A DNA stretch of 52,378 bases from SAR324 cluster bacterium (GCA_002995645.1 PUHO01000014.1:1-52378); one strand, 5' to 3'. Shown: positions 17,458-27,184, counted from the first letter of the stretch. A program made the numbers and translations. Notes: generated from the letters alone by a model not told the origin.

Positions 17458-17486
17458 TTGAAATTAAGTTTATATTATTGTAGTAT
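17458..17486 (+). promoter_or_regulatory. Possible promoter of gloA
   Basis: TTGAAA (17458-17463) and TAGTAT (17481-17486), 17 bp apart, lie 38 bp before the gloA start in an AT-rich stretch. An AAGGA ribosome site follows at 17515. Confidence 0.4.
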
Positions 17487-17524
17487 AAAATAAAAACAGG
17501 TTTTAATTTATAAAAAGGATAATT

Positions 17525-17944
17525 ATGGAAGTATTACACACAATGATTCGCGTAAGCGACGTTAAAGCAAATCTTGATTTTTACGTTAATAAATTGGGTT
17601 TTAAGAAAGTAAGGGAATCAAACAATGAAAAAGGGAAGTTTAGTTTATATTTTCTTGAAGCCGACGGCGGCGGTAGTCAAATAGAGTTAACTCATAATTG
17701 GGATTCAAACGAAGTGTTAGAACCGTCTCGTTTGTTTGGGCATATTGCCATTGGTGTTGATAATATATATGATTTTTGCGCTGACTTGCAAAAGAAAGGG
17801 GTAGAAATTAATCGACCGCCACGAGACGGGCGTATAGCGTTTGTAAAATCACCGGACGGCGTATCCATTGAATTAGTGCAAAAAGGCGAAAAGCTAGCAG
17901 AGCAAGAGCCTTGGGCGTCTATGGAAAATAAAGGAACCTGGTAG
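17525..17944 (+). CDS. gloA: Lactoylglutathione lyase (glyoxalase I)
   Basis: A 139-residue glyoxalase I that isomerises the methylglyoxal-glutathione hemithioacetal to lactoylglutathione. All four metal ligands can be placed by comparison with E. coli GloA: His5 (LLHTM-like start), Glu54 (IELTHNW), His73 (GHIAIGV) and Glu116 (SIELVQ). The short form without the zinc-type insertions fits the nickel class. It is divergent from leuCDA and alone in its transcript, with an inverted repeat just after the stop. A glutathione or analogous thiol system is implied. Confidence 0.92.
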   Translation: MEVLHTMIRVSDVKANLDFYVNKLGFKKVRESNNEKGKFSLYFLEADGGGSQIELTHNWDSNEVLEPSRLFGHIAIGVDNIYDFCADLQKKGVEINRPPRDGRIAFVKSPDGVSIELVQKGEKLAEQEPWASMENKGTW

Positions 17945-17957
17945 GCCGTTAAGCAAA

Positions 17958-17995
17958 CACTTAGACAAGAAGGCAAGAGACTTTTTGTCTAAGTG
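17958..17995. terminator. Hairpin between convergent gloA and helicase genes
   Basis: CACTTAGACAA (17958-17968) and TTGTCTAAGTG (17985-17995) form a perfect 11-bp stem with a 16-nt loop, placed 13 bp after the gloA stop and 8 bp after the end of the helicase gene. It is symmetric and could stop transcription from both sides, though neither side has a long T run. Confidence 0.6.
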
Positions 17996-18003
17996 CAGTA
18001 AGG

Positions 18004-20016
18004 CTATTCATCTGGGTTACGCCATTTATTGAAAAAAGAAGATCGCCGATAAGCTTCTTCTTCTAGCGACTCTTCTGTTTCCTCAAAAGGAGGGCTATCA
18101 AATAAGGCAGCGTCAATTTCACTTAGAAAACAAGAAGGTCTGTTATATATCCATTCACCATACATAAACTTAGTTTTTGGCATACTTAAAATTAATTTTT
18201 CTTTTGCTCTTGTAATAGCAACGTAAAATAAACGCCTTTCTTCTTCTAGTTGATCTTCTTCAACAGATCGTTTACTTGGAAACGCATCTTCAACAAGGTT
18301 AACAATAGCAACGCAAGGAAATTCAAGCCCTTTAGCAGCGTGCACCGTCATTAAACTAATGCGGTCACTTTTTGAATCAAGTTCGTCTGTATCAGTGAAT
18401 AAAGCAATATATTCAAGGAAATCAGCTAACGTATTTTGCGTTTCTTTTTTTGCGTATAAATCAAGTGTATTTAAAAATTCATAGTAGTTGTTAACACGTT
18501 GTTCCCTTACGTCTTGATTTTTTTCTTCTTTTTCAATTTCACTACGTAAATTAATATACTCAAATAAATCGCTAAATACTTCAGCAAAGTTCTTAGTTTC
18601 TAAAGCGGTGTGATAGTAACGTATTGTTTCAATAAAACTTTGGCAACTGTTCCTTGCTGTTGGAGAAAGTGATTGTAACGTTGCTTCCTCTTCTAACGTG
18701 GTAAATAAAGATTGATTTGTACCTATACGTGCTTGGCTAATTTTTTCTATACTACGACCGCCAACCCCGCGTTTAGGAAAGTTTATAACTCGCAAAAAAT
18801 GCGTGTCATCATGTGGATTATGTAAAAAATAGAGGTAAGCAAGGCAAGATCGTATTTCTTTTCTGTCAAAAAACTTAAGAGAGCCAATCATTTGATAAGG
18901 TATATTTTGATAACGTAAGGTTTCTTCTATAGCTCTAGAATGATAATGAGAACGATATAAAAAAGCAAAGTCCGACCATTTCTTATTATACTTTGCCTTA
19001 AATAATTGCATATTAGTAACAACTTCTTCCATTTCATCATTTTGATTTAATTCGTTTACCCATTGAATCGGCTCGCCTTCTGTTTTGCTTGTCCAAAGCG
19101 ATTTTTCCATACGGTTTTGATTATTTGTAATAACTTGATTTGCCGCATTAAGAATCACTGACGTAGAGCGATAGTTTTGCTCTAAACGAATAACCTTTGC
19201 TGTTGGAAAATCTTTTTGAAAATCTAAAATATTACGAATATCAGCGCCGCGCCAACCATAGATAGACTGATCGTCATCACCAACAACGCAAAGCCTATTG
19301 TGTTTCTCTGATAGGATTTTAACTAATTGATATTGTATACGATTTGTGTCTTGGTATTCATCTACCATAATGTAGTGATATTTGTCTTTTAATATATCTA
19401 CTTGTTGCGGGAATTTTTGAAATAAAGTATAGGTTAACTGTAAAATATCTTCAAAATCAATAGCATTACAAGCTTTCATTGTCTCTTGATAGGCTTTGTA
19501 TAACGTACCTAGCTCGTATTTTTCCGGATTATTTGTTTGGGAAAGAAAATCATTAGGTGTTTGCCCGTTTGTTTTTGCTTGCATCATAACGTAAAAAAGT
19601 GCTTTATCGTTAATCATAGCTTCGTCAAACTCCGATTCTTGAATCACACGTTTAAAGGTTTCTTGTTGCGTATTTGTGTCAAATATTATAAAATCTTTTC
19701 CATAACCAAGTAGATCAATGTATTTTCGTAAAATTAATACGCATAAAGAATGAAAAGTAGAAACTTGTACGTTTCTTCCTTGTTTATTCAAAAGTGAAAT
19801 CACGCGGTCTTTCATTTCTTTTGCCGCTTTATTTGTGAAAGTTAATGCTAAAATACGATAAGGAAATATTTGTTTTTCTAAAATAAGATAGGCAATGCGG
19901 TGCGTGATTACTCTTGTTTTTCCGCTACCGGCACCGGCAAGTAAGAGCAAAGGTTCGTTAACTGTGGTAACCGCTTCTTGTTGTTCTTTATTCAGTGAAT
20001 CAAGTGAAAAATTCAT
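18004..20016 (-). CDS. UvrD/Rep-family superfamily 1A helicase
   Basis: A 670-residue 3'-5' DNA helicase. Motifs in order: Walker A GAGSGKT (residues 28-34), TFTNKAAKEMK (Ia), STFHSL, DEYQDTN (motif II), VGDDDQSIYGWRGAD (III), RLEQNYRST (IV), VHAAKGLEFPCVAIVNL (V) and ERRLFYVAITRAKEKL (VI). The length and the lack of a long C-terminal extension resemble Rep (about 670) more than UvrD or PcrA (720 or more), so a replication-restart role is plausible; family assignment is certain, the subtype is not. It diverges from the U32 gene with 45 bp between the starts. Confidence 0.94.
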   Translation of the reverse strand: MNFSLDSLNKEQQEAVTTVNEPLLLLAGAGSGKTRVITHRIAYLILEKQIFPYRILALTFTNKAAKEMKDRVISLLNKQGRNVQVSTFHSLCVLILRKYIDLLGYGKDFIIFDTNTQQETFKRVIQESEFDEAMINDKALFYVMMQAKTNGQTPNDFLSQTNNPEKYELGTLYKAYQETMKACNAIDFEDILQLTYTLFQKFPQQVDILKDKYHYIMVDEYQDTNRIQYQLVKILSEKHNRLCVVGDDDQSIYGWRGADIRNILDFQKDFPTAKVIRLEQNYRSTSVILNAANQVITNNQNRMEKSLWTSKTEGEPIQWVNELNQNDEMEEVVTNMQLFKAKYNKKWSDFAFLYRSHYHSRAIEETLRYQNIPYQMIGSLKFFDRKEIRSCLAYLYFLHNPHDDTHFLRVINFPKRGVGGRSIEKISQARIGTNQSLFTTLEEEATLQSLSPTARNSCQSFIETIRYYHTALETKNFAEVFSDLFEYINLRSEIEKEEKNQDVREQRVNNYYEFLNTLDLYAKKETQNTLADFLEYIALFTDTDELDSKSDRISLMTVHAAKGLEFPCVAIVNLVEDAFPSKRSVEEDQLEEERRLFYVAITRAKEKLILSMPKTKFMYGEWIYNRPSCFLSEIDAALFDSPPFEETEESLEEEAYRRSSFFNKWRNPDE

Positions 20017-20061
20017 AGTCGATAAAAATAAAATTTAATTAAATTATATAGATTGTCATAC

Positions 20062-21252
20062 ATGCAAAATAAGCAAGGTCTTCCCGAATTATTAGCTCCG
20101 GCAGGAAATCCCATAAAAATGAAAACCGCTTTTTATTATGGAGCAGATGCTGTGTATTTAGCAAGCGTTAAATTTGGTTTACGTTCGGCAGCTGATAATT
20201 TTACTATAAAAGAATTATCTGAAAGTGTCCAATGGGCAAAGCAAAGAGGTAAAAAAGTATACGTTACTTTGAATGCGTTCTTACAAAGAAAAGAGCAAGA
20301 AGCCTTGCCGGAATTTGTGCAAGAGTTAAATCAAATAGCGCCGGACGGTTTGTTAATCTCCGATCCTGCTGTCTGGGATATAGTGCGGCAACGTTCTAAT
20401 CTTAATTTACACGTTTCAACGCAAGCAAGCGTTCGCAACCAATATACTGCTAAAATGTGGCAAGATAAGGGTGCGTCACGTATTGTTGTAGCAAGAGAAT
20501 GTTCTATTGAAGAAACGGGAAAAATCAAACGTGCCTTAGATATTGAAGTAGAAACGTTCATACACGGGGCAATGTGCTCGGCTTATTCCGGTTGTTGTAG
20601 TATTTCTAATTACACCGCCGGACGTGATAGTAATCGCGGTGGTTGTATTCAAAGTTGTCGTTTTTTATATACTGAAACAAAGCAAGCTAGTACTTTGTAT
20701 GCAAGTTTATTAAGCTCAAAAGACTTGCAAGCATTACCTCTTTTACCGTTACTTTTGCAAGAGCAAATCGACTCGCTTAAAATTGAAGGGAGAATGAAAA
20801 GTAGTTTATACGTGGCAACTGTTACAAGGGCGTATAGGCAAGCTTTATTAAAGCTAGTAAACAAAGATACAGATTGGTACGAATCTAGCCTTAAAGAGCT
20901 GGCAACTTTGCCACACAGAGGGTATACGCAAGGATTCCTATCAGGTGACTTAGGAAGTGATTCTATATATAACGAAAGAGTAGAATTAATTACCGAGCAT
21001 GTTATGGCAGGAACTGTTATTGAAGTAGACAAAGCGAAAGGACGTTTGTTTTTGTTAACAAGAACAAAGCTAGCAAAGGATACAAGTTTAGTGGTGTTAG
21101 GTTTTGACGGTTGTAATTATACGCTTACTTGTGAGCACATGGAAAACTTAAACGGCGAGACGCTTACAGTTGCCCAAGCTACGCAAGTTATTCAATTGCC
21201 TTTAGAAGAAGAGAGCAAAATAGAAGTTGCGATGTTAGTTCGTAAAGGATAA
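20062..21252 (+). CDS. Peptidase U32 family protein (TrhP/YegQ-like)
   Basis: A 396-residue member of the U32 family. Despite the name, characterised relatives (TrhP, RlhA) hydroxylate tRNA wobble uridine or 23S rRNA using prephenate-linked chemistry. Features: ELLAPAGNPIKMKTAFYYGADAVYLA at the start, NLHVSTQASVRN, FIHGAMCSAYSGCCSISNYTAGRDSNRGGCIQSCR (the cysteine-rich iron-sulfur region, about residues 171-201), and LKIEGRMKS. The ATG at 20062 is taken over a TTG at 20053. Length and layout fit TrhP; the exact target cannot be read from sequence. Confidence 0.87.
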   Translation: MQNKQGLPELLAPAGNPIKMKTAFYYGADAVYLASVKFGLRSAADNFTIKELSESVQWAKQRGKKVYVTLNAFLQRKEQEALPEFVQELNQIAPDGLLISDPAVWDIVRQRSNLNLHVSTQASVRNQYTAKMWQDKGASRIVVARECSIEETGKIKRALDIEVETFIHGAMCSAYSGCCSISNYTAGRDSNRGGCIQSCRFLYTETKQASTLYASLLSSKDLQALPLLPLLLQEQIDSLKIEGRMKSSLYVATVTRAYRQALLKLVNKDTDWYESSLKELATLPHRGYTQGFLSGDLGSDSIYNERVELITEHVMAGTVIEVDKAKGRLFLLTRTKLAKDTSLVVLGFDGCNYTLTCEHMENLNGETLTVAQATQVIQLPLEEESKIEVAMLVRKG

Positions 21253-21260
21253 GTAAAAGC

Positions 21261-23810
21261 TTATTCGTCGTCCCTCTTTTTAGCAATACAAACTTGATTT
21301 CTTCCGTTATATTTAGCGTTATATAACGCTTTATCAGCAGCAGAGAATAGATCAGAGACAACCGAACCATGTTCCGGATAAGAAGCAATGCCGGCGCTAA
21401 TAGACAACCTTCCTTGCGGTTGCGAATTCTCATAAGTAAACGGTGTTTTCTCGATAGTCTCACGAAGCGATTCAGCAATACGTAACGCAACTTTTTGCGT
21501 TGTTCCTGGCAGTACAATAATGAACTCTTCCCCACCGTAGCGCGCTACCATGTCGCTTTGCCGTACGTTTGTTTTTAAAATATGAGAAACTTTTTTTAAT
21601 ACTTCGTCTCCCATTTGATGCCCGTTTGTATCATTATATATTTTGAAATTATCTACGTCTAAAATAATAATAGCTAACATGCCTTTTTGTAGTTTAATTT
21701 TTGTTAAGCTATCTTGTATAAATTTATCGTAATAACTGCGATTAAATAGATTGGTAAGCCCGTCAGTCATAGAAGATAATTCAACGCGACGCATGTTATT
21801 TTCTAAAGAATGAATACGTGTGTGATCATTAATAATTTTATTAATTTTAAAAGTAAACTCTGATTCAGAAAAATCACCAATAATATAGTCGGTAATATTA
21901 GTGCTAAGAATATCTTCCATAATTTGAGAATTTGCTTTTGTTTGACTAAAAACAACAGTACTCAAATTATGAGTAATACCAACGTGTAAAGATTGTAAGA
22001 TTGTTTTAATCGTCCAATTTTCTTGAACGGAAAACGGATTAATGATAATTAAAGAAGGCGAAATAGCGGGGATTGTATTTAATGCTTCTTGTATGGACGT
22101 AACGTCAAAAATCTTAAATAAACGCCATTGTTTTTGCAATAATTGTTTCAGTGTCTTACTTTCTTCTTTATCACTTGTAACTAGTAAAATACAAAAATTC
22201 TCAGTTAGGTAGTCGTCTTGTGAAATAGGAATGCGCGCTAAAATCGTAGTATTGTCTTTGTCTTCTTTTACTTGTAAAGAACCTTTGTGCGCTTCAATAA
22301 TATGCGAAGCTTCCGGCAGAATTAAATTTGCCGTATAGGTAGACGAAACGACGTCTTTATTCGTTATTTCTTCTATTTGTGCATAGGAAAGCGTTGTTTT
22401 TTCCTTAAAAGAGAAGAGCAGCGTAATCCCGCTTTTGTTTGGCTCAATATGGCATTGTATGTATACTTTACTTTGTGATTCTAGATTTACAAAGTATAAA
22501 AGTATATAGTGCAATGCTTGGGTTAGTTTAATTTTATCAACAAATATAGGTTGATTTTCCGTACAGGTTATAGATAGCGTTAAGTTGGTTGGGTTATTTT
22601 GTTTAAATAAAGTAATAAGCTTATCTAGTTTAATCGTAGCAAAAGAAAAATTAGAAAGATTTGAAACGTTGTCTGATATTAAAGAAAAATTCATCACACA
22701 TGTATTTAACTTGTCTAATTCATCTGAAAAGGTTGTTTTGAAAGTGGCAACTTCTTGATCTGTAAAGTTATTTTTATTGAAAAGCCGTTCTTTAGTAGAT
22801 AAAAGTTTAAGTAGCGGAGATTGAAAATTATTGAGTAAAGAAGACAAATATTGTGTTTTAATTTGGTTACTTGTTTCTAATGATTTAATATTTTGATTAA
22901 GTTCATTAGAAATTTGTTGTGTTTGATTATATTTGTCAATTAAATTAGTCTCGTGTTCCTTTTCTTTTTGAATGTTTTGTATAATTAAAGCGTATTGGTG
23001 GTTGTTATCTTCGTTTGTTAACGGAATAATAGAAATAGACGCGGCAAACGTAATGCTTGTTTTTGTAATCGCTTGTTTTTCAGCATGCCAAGTCATGCTA
23101 GTTTGGAGTTTTGCTAGTAACGTTTTTATATCGTATAAATTATGAAATAGATTTTGTACGTTAAGCTGTTCTAGGTTTGTATATTCAAAAATAAAAAAGA
23201 AAGCTTTATTTGCTAACGTAATAAAACCTTGTTGGTCAAGAATAACAACAGAATGATGCATTCCTTCAAATAGCTTTGCATATAGTTGTAACGTCTTTTG
23301 ATTTTTTTGAATATAATTTTGTTTTGTGCGAACAATTTCAGTATTTACATTTTGTGTAAGATTCAAATAAAAAGAAAGATCTTTTTGATGCTGATACGCT
23401 TTAGCACTGATAAGATGTAATAATAGTTGTTGCTTTGACGCCGTTATATTAGTTGCGTTTTCTTCTTGTCCCTTGTTCTTAGGTAAAGGTAAAGTCAAAA
23501 TTTCAACGTGTGTTAAAGCTTGCAAAGTAGCCGGCGTCGTATCTAAAAAATCATGGATAAGTAAACTCGGCTGAGAAATAACTTCCCTTTTGTATTTAAC
23601 TGATCCAATCAGTAATATAAGGAATAAAGGCGCGCCGTCTTTATCTGTTAAAGACATTGTTTCTTCTTTTTGCAAACTACAAAGCGTTCCTTGTGCAACA
23701 AGCTCTTTTAGATCTTGTAAAGGATATTTAACAGGATCGAGAAAAGCAGAAAGCTTTTGCAACGTAGTTTTCAGTAATGATTCTTGATATTGTAAGGACA
23801 AACTATACAT
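21261..23810 (-). CDS. Diguanylate cyclase with degenerate hybrid-kinase-like sensor region
   Basis: An 849-residue cytoplasmic protein ending in an intact GGDEF domain: DSLT-like entry MTDGLTNLFNRSYYD, DVDNFKIYNDTNGHQMGDE, the active site GGEEF (759-763), and an inhibitory I-site RQSD (750-753). It should make cyclic di-GMP and be product-inhibited. Upstream is a PAS-like domain (about 178-285), then a stretch laid out like a hybrid histidine kinase: a helical region (290-380) ending in LLNNFQSPLL where active kinases have SHELRTPL (His replaced by Asn), a worn ATPase-like region (425-530), and a receiver-like fold (538-662) with IIINPFS at the phospho-Asp site (Asn591). The N-terminal 110 residues may be a cyclic-nucleotide-binding-type roll. 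No membrane segment is seen. It is probably co-transcribed with ilvE upstream. Confidence 0.88.
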   Translation of the reverse strand: MYSLSLQYQESLLKTTLQKLSAFLDPVKYPLQDLKELVAQGTLCSLQKEETMSLTDKDGAPLFLILLIGSVKYKREVISQPSLLIHDFLDTTPATLQALTHVEILTLPLPKNKGQEENATNITASKQQLLLHLISAKAYQHQKDLSFYLNLTQNVNTEIVRTKQNYIQKNQKTLQLYAKLFEGMHHSVVILDQQGFITLANKAFFFIFEYTNLEQLNVQNLFHNLYDIKTLLAKLQTSMTWHAEKQAITKTSITFAASISIIPLTNEDNNHQYALIIQNIQKEKEHETNLIDKYNQTQQISNELNQNIKSLETSNQIKTQYLSSLLNNFQSPLLKLLSTKERLFNKNNFTDQEVATFKTTFSDELDKLNTCVMNFSLISDNVSNLSNFSFATIKLDKLITLFKQNNPTNLTLSITCTENQPIFVDKIKLTQALHYILLYFVNLESQSKVYIQCHIEPNKSGITLLFSFKEKTTLSYAQIEEITNKDVVSSTYTANLILPEASHIIEAHKGSLQVKEDKDNTTILARIPISQDDYLTENFCILLVTSDKEESKTLKQLLQKQWRLFKIFDVTSIQEALNTIPAISPSLIIINPFSVQENWTIKTILQSLHVGITHNLSTVVFSQTKANSQIMEDILSTNITDYIIGDFSESEFTFKINKIINDHTRIHSLENNMRRVELSSMTDGLTNLFNRSYYDKFIQDSLTKIKLQKGMLAIIILDVDNFKIYNDTNGHQMGDEVLKKVSHILKTNVRQSDMVARYGGEEFIIVLPGTTQKVALRIAESLRETIEKTPFTYENSQPQGRLSISAGIASYPEHGSVVSDLFSAADKALYNAKYNGRNQVCIAKKRDDE

Positions 23811-23858
23811 AGAACGCTAAAGAGATAGAAGATAAATAATGAAAGAATTAACAAGCAA

Positions 23859-24899
23859 TTAAGTAATATCTACTTTGTAAATCCAATTATAATCGTCTTG
23901 GATTTTTCCTAGTTGTAAATCGACTAACATAGTGCGTAATTCACTCATAATCGGTCCTACTTTGGGGCTATCTGGTAGTGTGTACCACGTATTATTCATT
24001 TTCACCGCGTCAATAGGAGAAAGCACGGCAGCTGTGCCGCAAGCCGCCATTTCTTGTATACTATTGATTTCTTCCATAAGTGCAATAGCTCTTGTTTTGG
24101 TTGTAAGGTTAAGCTTATCTTTTGCTAACGTCATAATTGACTTTCTGGTAATACTTGGCAAAATACTATCTGTGTCCGGTGTCACAAGTTGCTTGTCTTT
24201 TGTTAATACAAGAATATTAGCCGATCCGGCTTCCTCAATATATTTGTGTTCTTTTGCATCTAAATATAAAGCTTCGTTAGCTCCTTCTTCTTTTGCCATT
24301 TTAGTTGCTAATAAGCCGCCGGCATAGTTCCCTCCTATTTTTGCCATACCTGTGCTTTGACTTGCCACACGGTGAAACTCGCTTACTGCTAAGCGAATCG
24401 GCTCTAGTTTAGTACTTTTGAAATAGGCGCCTACTGGTGAAACAAGAACGCGAAACTCAAATTTAGTTGCTGATTTTAAACCAAGATTATCACCATGGGC
24501 AATTAACAAAGGACGAATATATAAAGAAGCGTTATAACCGTGAGGTGGTATCCAACTATAATTGGCGTTAACAACTTCACAAACCCCTTTCATAAAAAGA
24601 GAAATAGGGATAGACGGCATTAAAATGCGCTCTGCTGATTTTTGCATACGTTTTGCGTTCTCTTCCGGTCTGAATAAAAGAACGTCTCCGTTTTCTGCTG
24701 TTTGTGCTTTTAATCCTTCAAAACATTCTTGCGCATAGTGCAAGCTTGTTGATCCTTCGTGTATAGTAATGTTGGAATCAGTAATTAATTTGCCTTCACT
24801 CCAACTTCCATCTTCCCAAAAAGCTTGAAAACGGTAATCTGTTTTAGTATATGCAAAAGGTAAATTGCCCCAATCAAGAGGTTGTTTTGTTTTCGACAT
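23859..24899 (-). CDS. ilvE: Branched-chain amino acid aminotransferase
   Basis: A 346-residue PLP enzyme of fold type IV that makes the final transamination to Leu, Ile and Val. The PLP lysine is Lys187 in MAKIGGNYAGG; EGLKAQTAENGDVLLFRPEENAKRM and YIEEAGSANI are family hallmarks. The length and the KIGGNYA wording put it with the longer class II enzymes (IlvE/BCAT2 type) and not with the 309-residue E. coli form. With leuCDA in the same window, branched-chain synthesis appears largely retained. It lies 3 bp after pilD. Confidence 0.94.
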   Translation of the reverse strand: MSKTKQPLDWGNLPFAYTKTDYRFQAFWEDGSWSEGKLITDSNITIHEGSTSLHYAQECFEGLKAQTAENGDVLLFRPEENAKRMQKSAERILMPSIPISLFMKGVCEVVNANYSWIPPHGYNASLYIRPLLIAHGDNLGLKSATKFEFRVLVSPVGAYFKSTKLEPIRLAVSEFHRVASQSTGMAKIGGNYAGGLLATKMAKEEGANEALYLDAKEHKYIEEAGSANILVLTKDKQLVTPDTDSILPSITRKSIMTLAKDKLNLTTKTRAIALMEEINSIQEMAACGTAAVLSPIDAVKMNNTWYTLPDSPKVGPIMSELRTMLVDLQLGKIQDDYNWIYKVDIT

Positions 24900-24902
24900 G
24901 AG

Positions 24903-25691
24903 TTAACTTGATAGTAAAAAAGATTTAAATAAAAATAGAAGATTAGGAAAAAAAATATCTTGCACAGGATAAATTAAAGTAATAAAGAATCCAAGAATAA
25001 GCCAAGGTGCAAATGGCAAGGTTTTTTGTAATCCTTGTTTTGTAAGAAATAGCCATATTGACGAAAAAAGGAAGCCAAAAAAAGCGGCAAAAAAAGCAGT
25101 AGGAAGTAAAATATTAATACCGCCAAGAAAGCCAATAATACCAAATAAGGCAACGTCACCTTCGCCAAGTCCTTCTTGTGAGCGAAACGCTTCGTAAAGA
25201 TAGCGTAGCCAATAAAAAGAAGTCGTTCCTATTAACAAACCGGTAACATAAGATAGTAAAGGAAGTTTAAGTATATAAAGCCATATGATTTGCCAAACAA
25301 GAGCAAGCAAAACGGCAAATGAATCGATCGTTTGTGAAAACGAATCAACAAACGCAATATACATTCCTATTTCTATAAATCCGGCAAGGTGTATAAAAGT
25401 AAAAGAAAAGCCGGATTGAAAAAATAAAATGACAAGTAAACTTGCGTTCACAATTTCAAAAATAGGGTATCCAATCCATATTTTATCTTGGCAATACTTA
25501 CACTTACCTTTACAAAGCGCATAGCCGATAAGTGGAATAAGATAAACAATAGGGATAGTTTTCTTACAAGAATCGCAATGCGATCTTCCGGACAAAGACA
25601 CGTTTTCCATACGTCTATATGCTGTCGTATGGATAAAAGAACCAAAAGACAAGCCAATAAGACAAATGAAAAAGACGGAAAGAAGAAACAT
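24903..25691 (-). CDS. pilD: Prepilin leader peptidase/N-methyltransferase (PilD type)
   Basis: A 262-residue A24-family membrane aspartic protease that cleaves and N-methylates type IV prepilin-like proteins. It has the N-terminal cytoplasmic domain with two CXXC pairs (Cys39/Cys42 and Cys64/Cys67, zinc-binding in PilD), then about six membrane helices with the catalytic aspartates: Asp123 in FVDSFSQTID and Asp179 in GEGDVALFG. FGSFIHTTAYR near the start is also typical (GSFLNVVIYR in others). No pilin or secretion genes are in this window, so its clients are elsewhere. Confidence 0.92.
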   Translation of the reverse strand: MFLLSVFFICLIGLSFGSFIHTTAYRRMENVSLSGRSHCDSCKKTIPIVYLIPLIGYALCKGKCKYCQDKIWIGYPIFEIVNASLLVILFFQSGFSFTFIHLAGFIEIGMYIAFVDSFSQTIDSFAVLLALVWQIIWLYILKLPLLSYVTGLLIGTTSFYWLRYLYEAFRSQEGLGEGDVALFGIIGFLGGINILLPTAFFAAFFGFLFSSIWLFLTKQGLQKTLPFAPWLILGFFITLIYPVQDIFFPNLLFLFKSFLLSS

Positions 25692-25703
25692 ACTATATAT
25701 TGC

Positions 25704-25919
25704 TTAGCGAAGCGTAAAAAGTATTTTTTCTATTTCTTGTCTTCCTTGTAGTTTTTTGTATTTGAGAGAAGAAAGCTGTTGTTGATCTTTAACACTAAGA
25801 GCTTGTTTTTCAAGATGATCGATCTGTTCTTCTAGTTGGAGGTGATCGTTATATAGTCTGTTTAATTCGTAATTAGACGTTTTATGTTGTTCAATTAATT
25901 GTATATCTAGTTGTTCCAT
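25704..25919 (-). CDS. DUF465 (YdcH-like) small coiled-coil protein
   Basis: A 71-residue, highly charged helical hairpin. The pattern (EQHKTSNYELNRLYNDHLQLEEQIDHLEKQ ... LSSLKYKKLQGRQEIEKIL) matches the DUF465/YdcH family in length and in its closing LKKxKLxLKDEIExIL-like helix. The function of the family is unknown. It sits 12 bp upstream of pilD on the same strand and probably leads the transcript DUF465-pilD-ilvE-diguanylate cyclase. Confidence 0.75.
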   Translation of the reverse strand: MEQLDIQLIEQHKTSNYELNRLYNDHLQLEEQIDHLEKQALSVKDQQQLSSLKYKKLQGRQEIEKILFTLR

Positions 25920-26059
25920 AAAATCCCCTTATCATTAGCGTATTTATGTATTAATAAATTTTTCTGTTTCGTTATTATATAACACATTAAGGATAAAAAG
26001 CAAACCGATAATAACGTTAAATTAGTATAAGGGAAACAAAGCTAAATAGAAGGGCGTCG

Positions 26060-27184
26060 TTAACGAATACGTTGATATACAAAGAGAAGAACTTCTTTAA
26101 TATAAGGTAAAGTTGCTATTGTACGTATTTTACGACGTAATATATAATATAATCTACGTAGTAAAGAAAATGATTTTACTTTATTTGTTTCTTTATCTAT
26201 GTATAAGTTGTATCTGTATAAGTACGTTTCTTCAAACAGAGCTAACATATCTATAAACTTGACTGCGCCTTTATTAGTCTGTTCTTTAATTAAAGGTAGT
26301 AGTCTTGTTTCTATTAGCTCTATTCTTTCTTTTTGTGTAAAATTTTCTGTCATTCTTCCGTTAAAAACAAATAAACGATGGATTCGTTGCTTAACAAGGT
26401 GAGGATAGTGTTTTGTAATAGGCTCTGTTTCTAGGTTCTCCGCTACTTTTAATATAGATTGTGTAAGGGCGTATCTCTTTTCTAGCGTAAGGTTTCTTGT
26501 AATACTTTGTTCTGATGGATGATAAAAATAAAGAGGTTTAGCAAGACAAAGAAAACTTTTTATATAATATAGGCTACTAGTGGTAAAATAGGCGTCTTCA
26601 CCTAGTTGTGGTATAGAACTAGTTTTTAAATTTGTTTTTTTAATAAAAGAAAGTTTAAAAAATTTATTGGTTATAGCAAAGTCTAAAGTATATTTACCTA
26701 ATACGTGCGTATTTTCTTCAATAATATTTTTTGTAATAAAACCGGTTTGTATAAAAGGATAAGGTTTTCCTATTTTCTTTGGTTTAGCGGAGAACGTCCT
26801 ATTTTGCATCTGCATTTGAATGATATCAGGATAATCATATTGTATTGCATTAGCAACAAGAATTTGCACTGCTTGGGTGTCAATATAATCGTCTGAATCA
26901 ATATGCCAAACATATTTTCCAGTTGCCGCCTCGTTACCTATATCTCGTACAACGCCGATACCTACGTTCTCTTTATTGTATATAGTGCGTATCCGCGAGT
27001 CTTTTGTTGCATAAGATTGAATAATATTATGTGAATTGTCAGTAGAACAATCGTCAATAATAATAATTTCTAGATTCGTATAGGTTTGTTGTGTAATGGA
27101 ATCAAGGCAAGTGGCAAGATAAGTTTCTCTATTATACACGGGAACAATAATGGAAACAAGAAAATTAGATTCGCTAGTAGACAT
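26060..27184 (-). CDS. Family 2 glycosyltransferase
   Basis: A 374-residue glycosyltransferase with a GT-A fold. The N-terminal catalytic domain shows VSIIVPVYNRETYLATCLDSI, IIIDDCSTDNS (Asp44-Asp45 nucleotide site) and HIDSDDYID (residues 95-102, the DXD-like metal motif). The C-terminal 150 residues are basic and helical with no clear membrane segment. Such enzymes add sugars to LPS, capsule or other surface glycans; donor and acceptor cannot be predicted. It stands alone between an intergenic space of 140 bp and the divergent mazG. Confidence 0.88.
   Translation of the reverse strand: MSTSESNFLVSIIVPVYNRETYLATCLDSITQQTYTNLEIIIIDDCSTDNSHNIIQSYATKDSRIRTIYNKENVGIGVVRDIGNEAATGKYVWHIDSDDYIDTQAVQILVANAIQYDYPDIIQMQMQNRTFSAKPKKIGKPYPFIQTGFITKNIIEENTHVLGKYTLDFAITNKFFKLSFIKKTNLKTSSIPQLGEDAYFTTSSLYYIKSFLCLAKPLYFYHPSEQSITRNLTLEKRYALTQSILKVAENLETEPITKHYPHLVKQRIHRLFVFNGRMTENFTQKERIELIETRLLPLIKEQTNKGAVKFIDMLALFEETYLYRYNLYIDKETNKVKSFSLLRRLYYILRRKIRTIATLPYIKEVLLFVYQRIR

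Noticed and set aside
20649..21032. Antisense ORF of 127 codons inside the U32 gene
   Set aside because: It is the mirror of a strongly conserved gene and has no recognisable domain or ribosome site.
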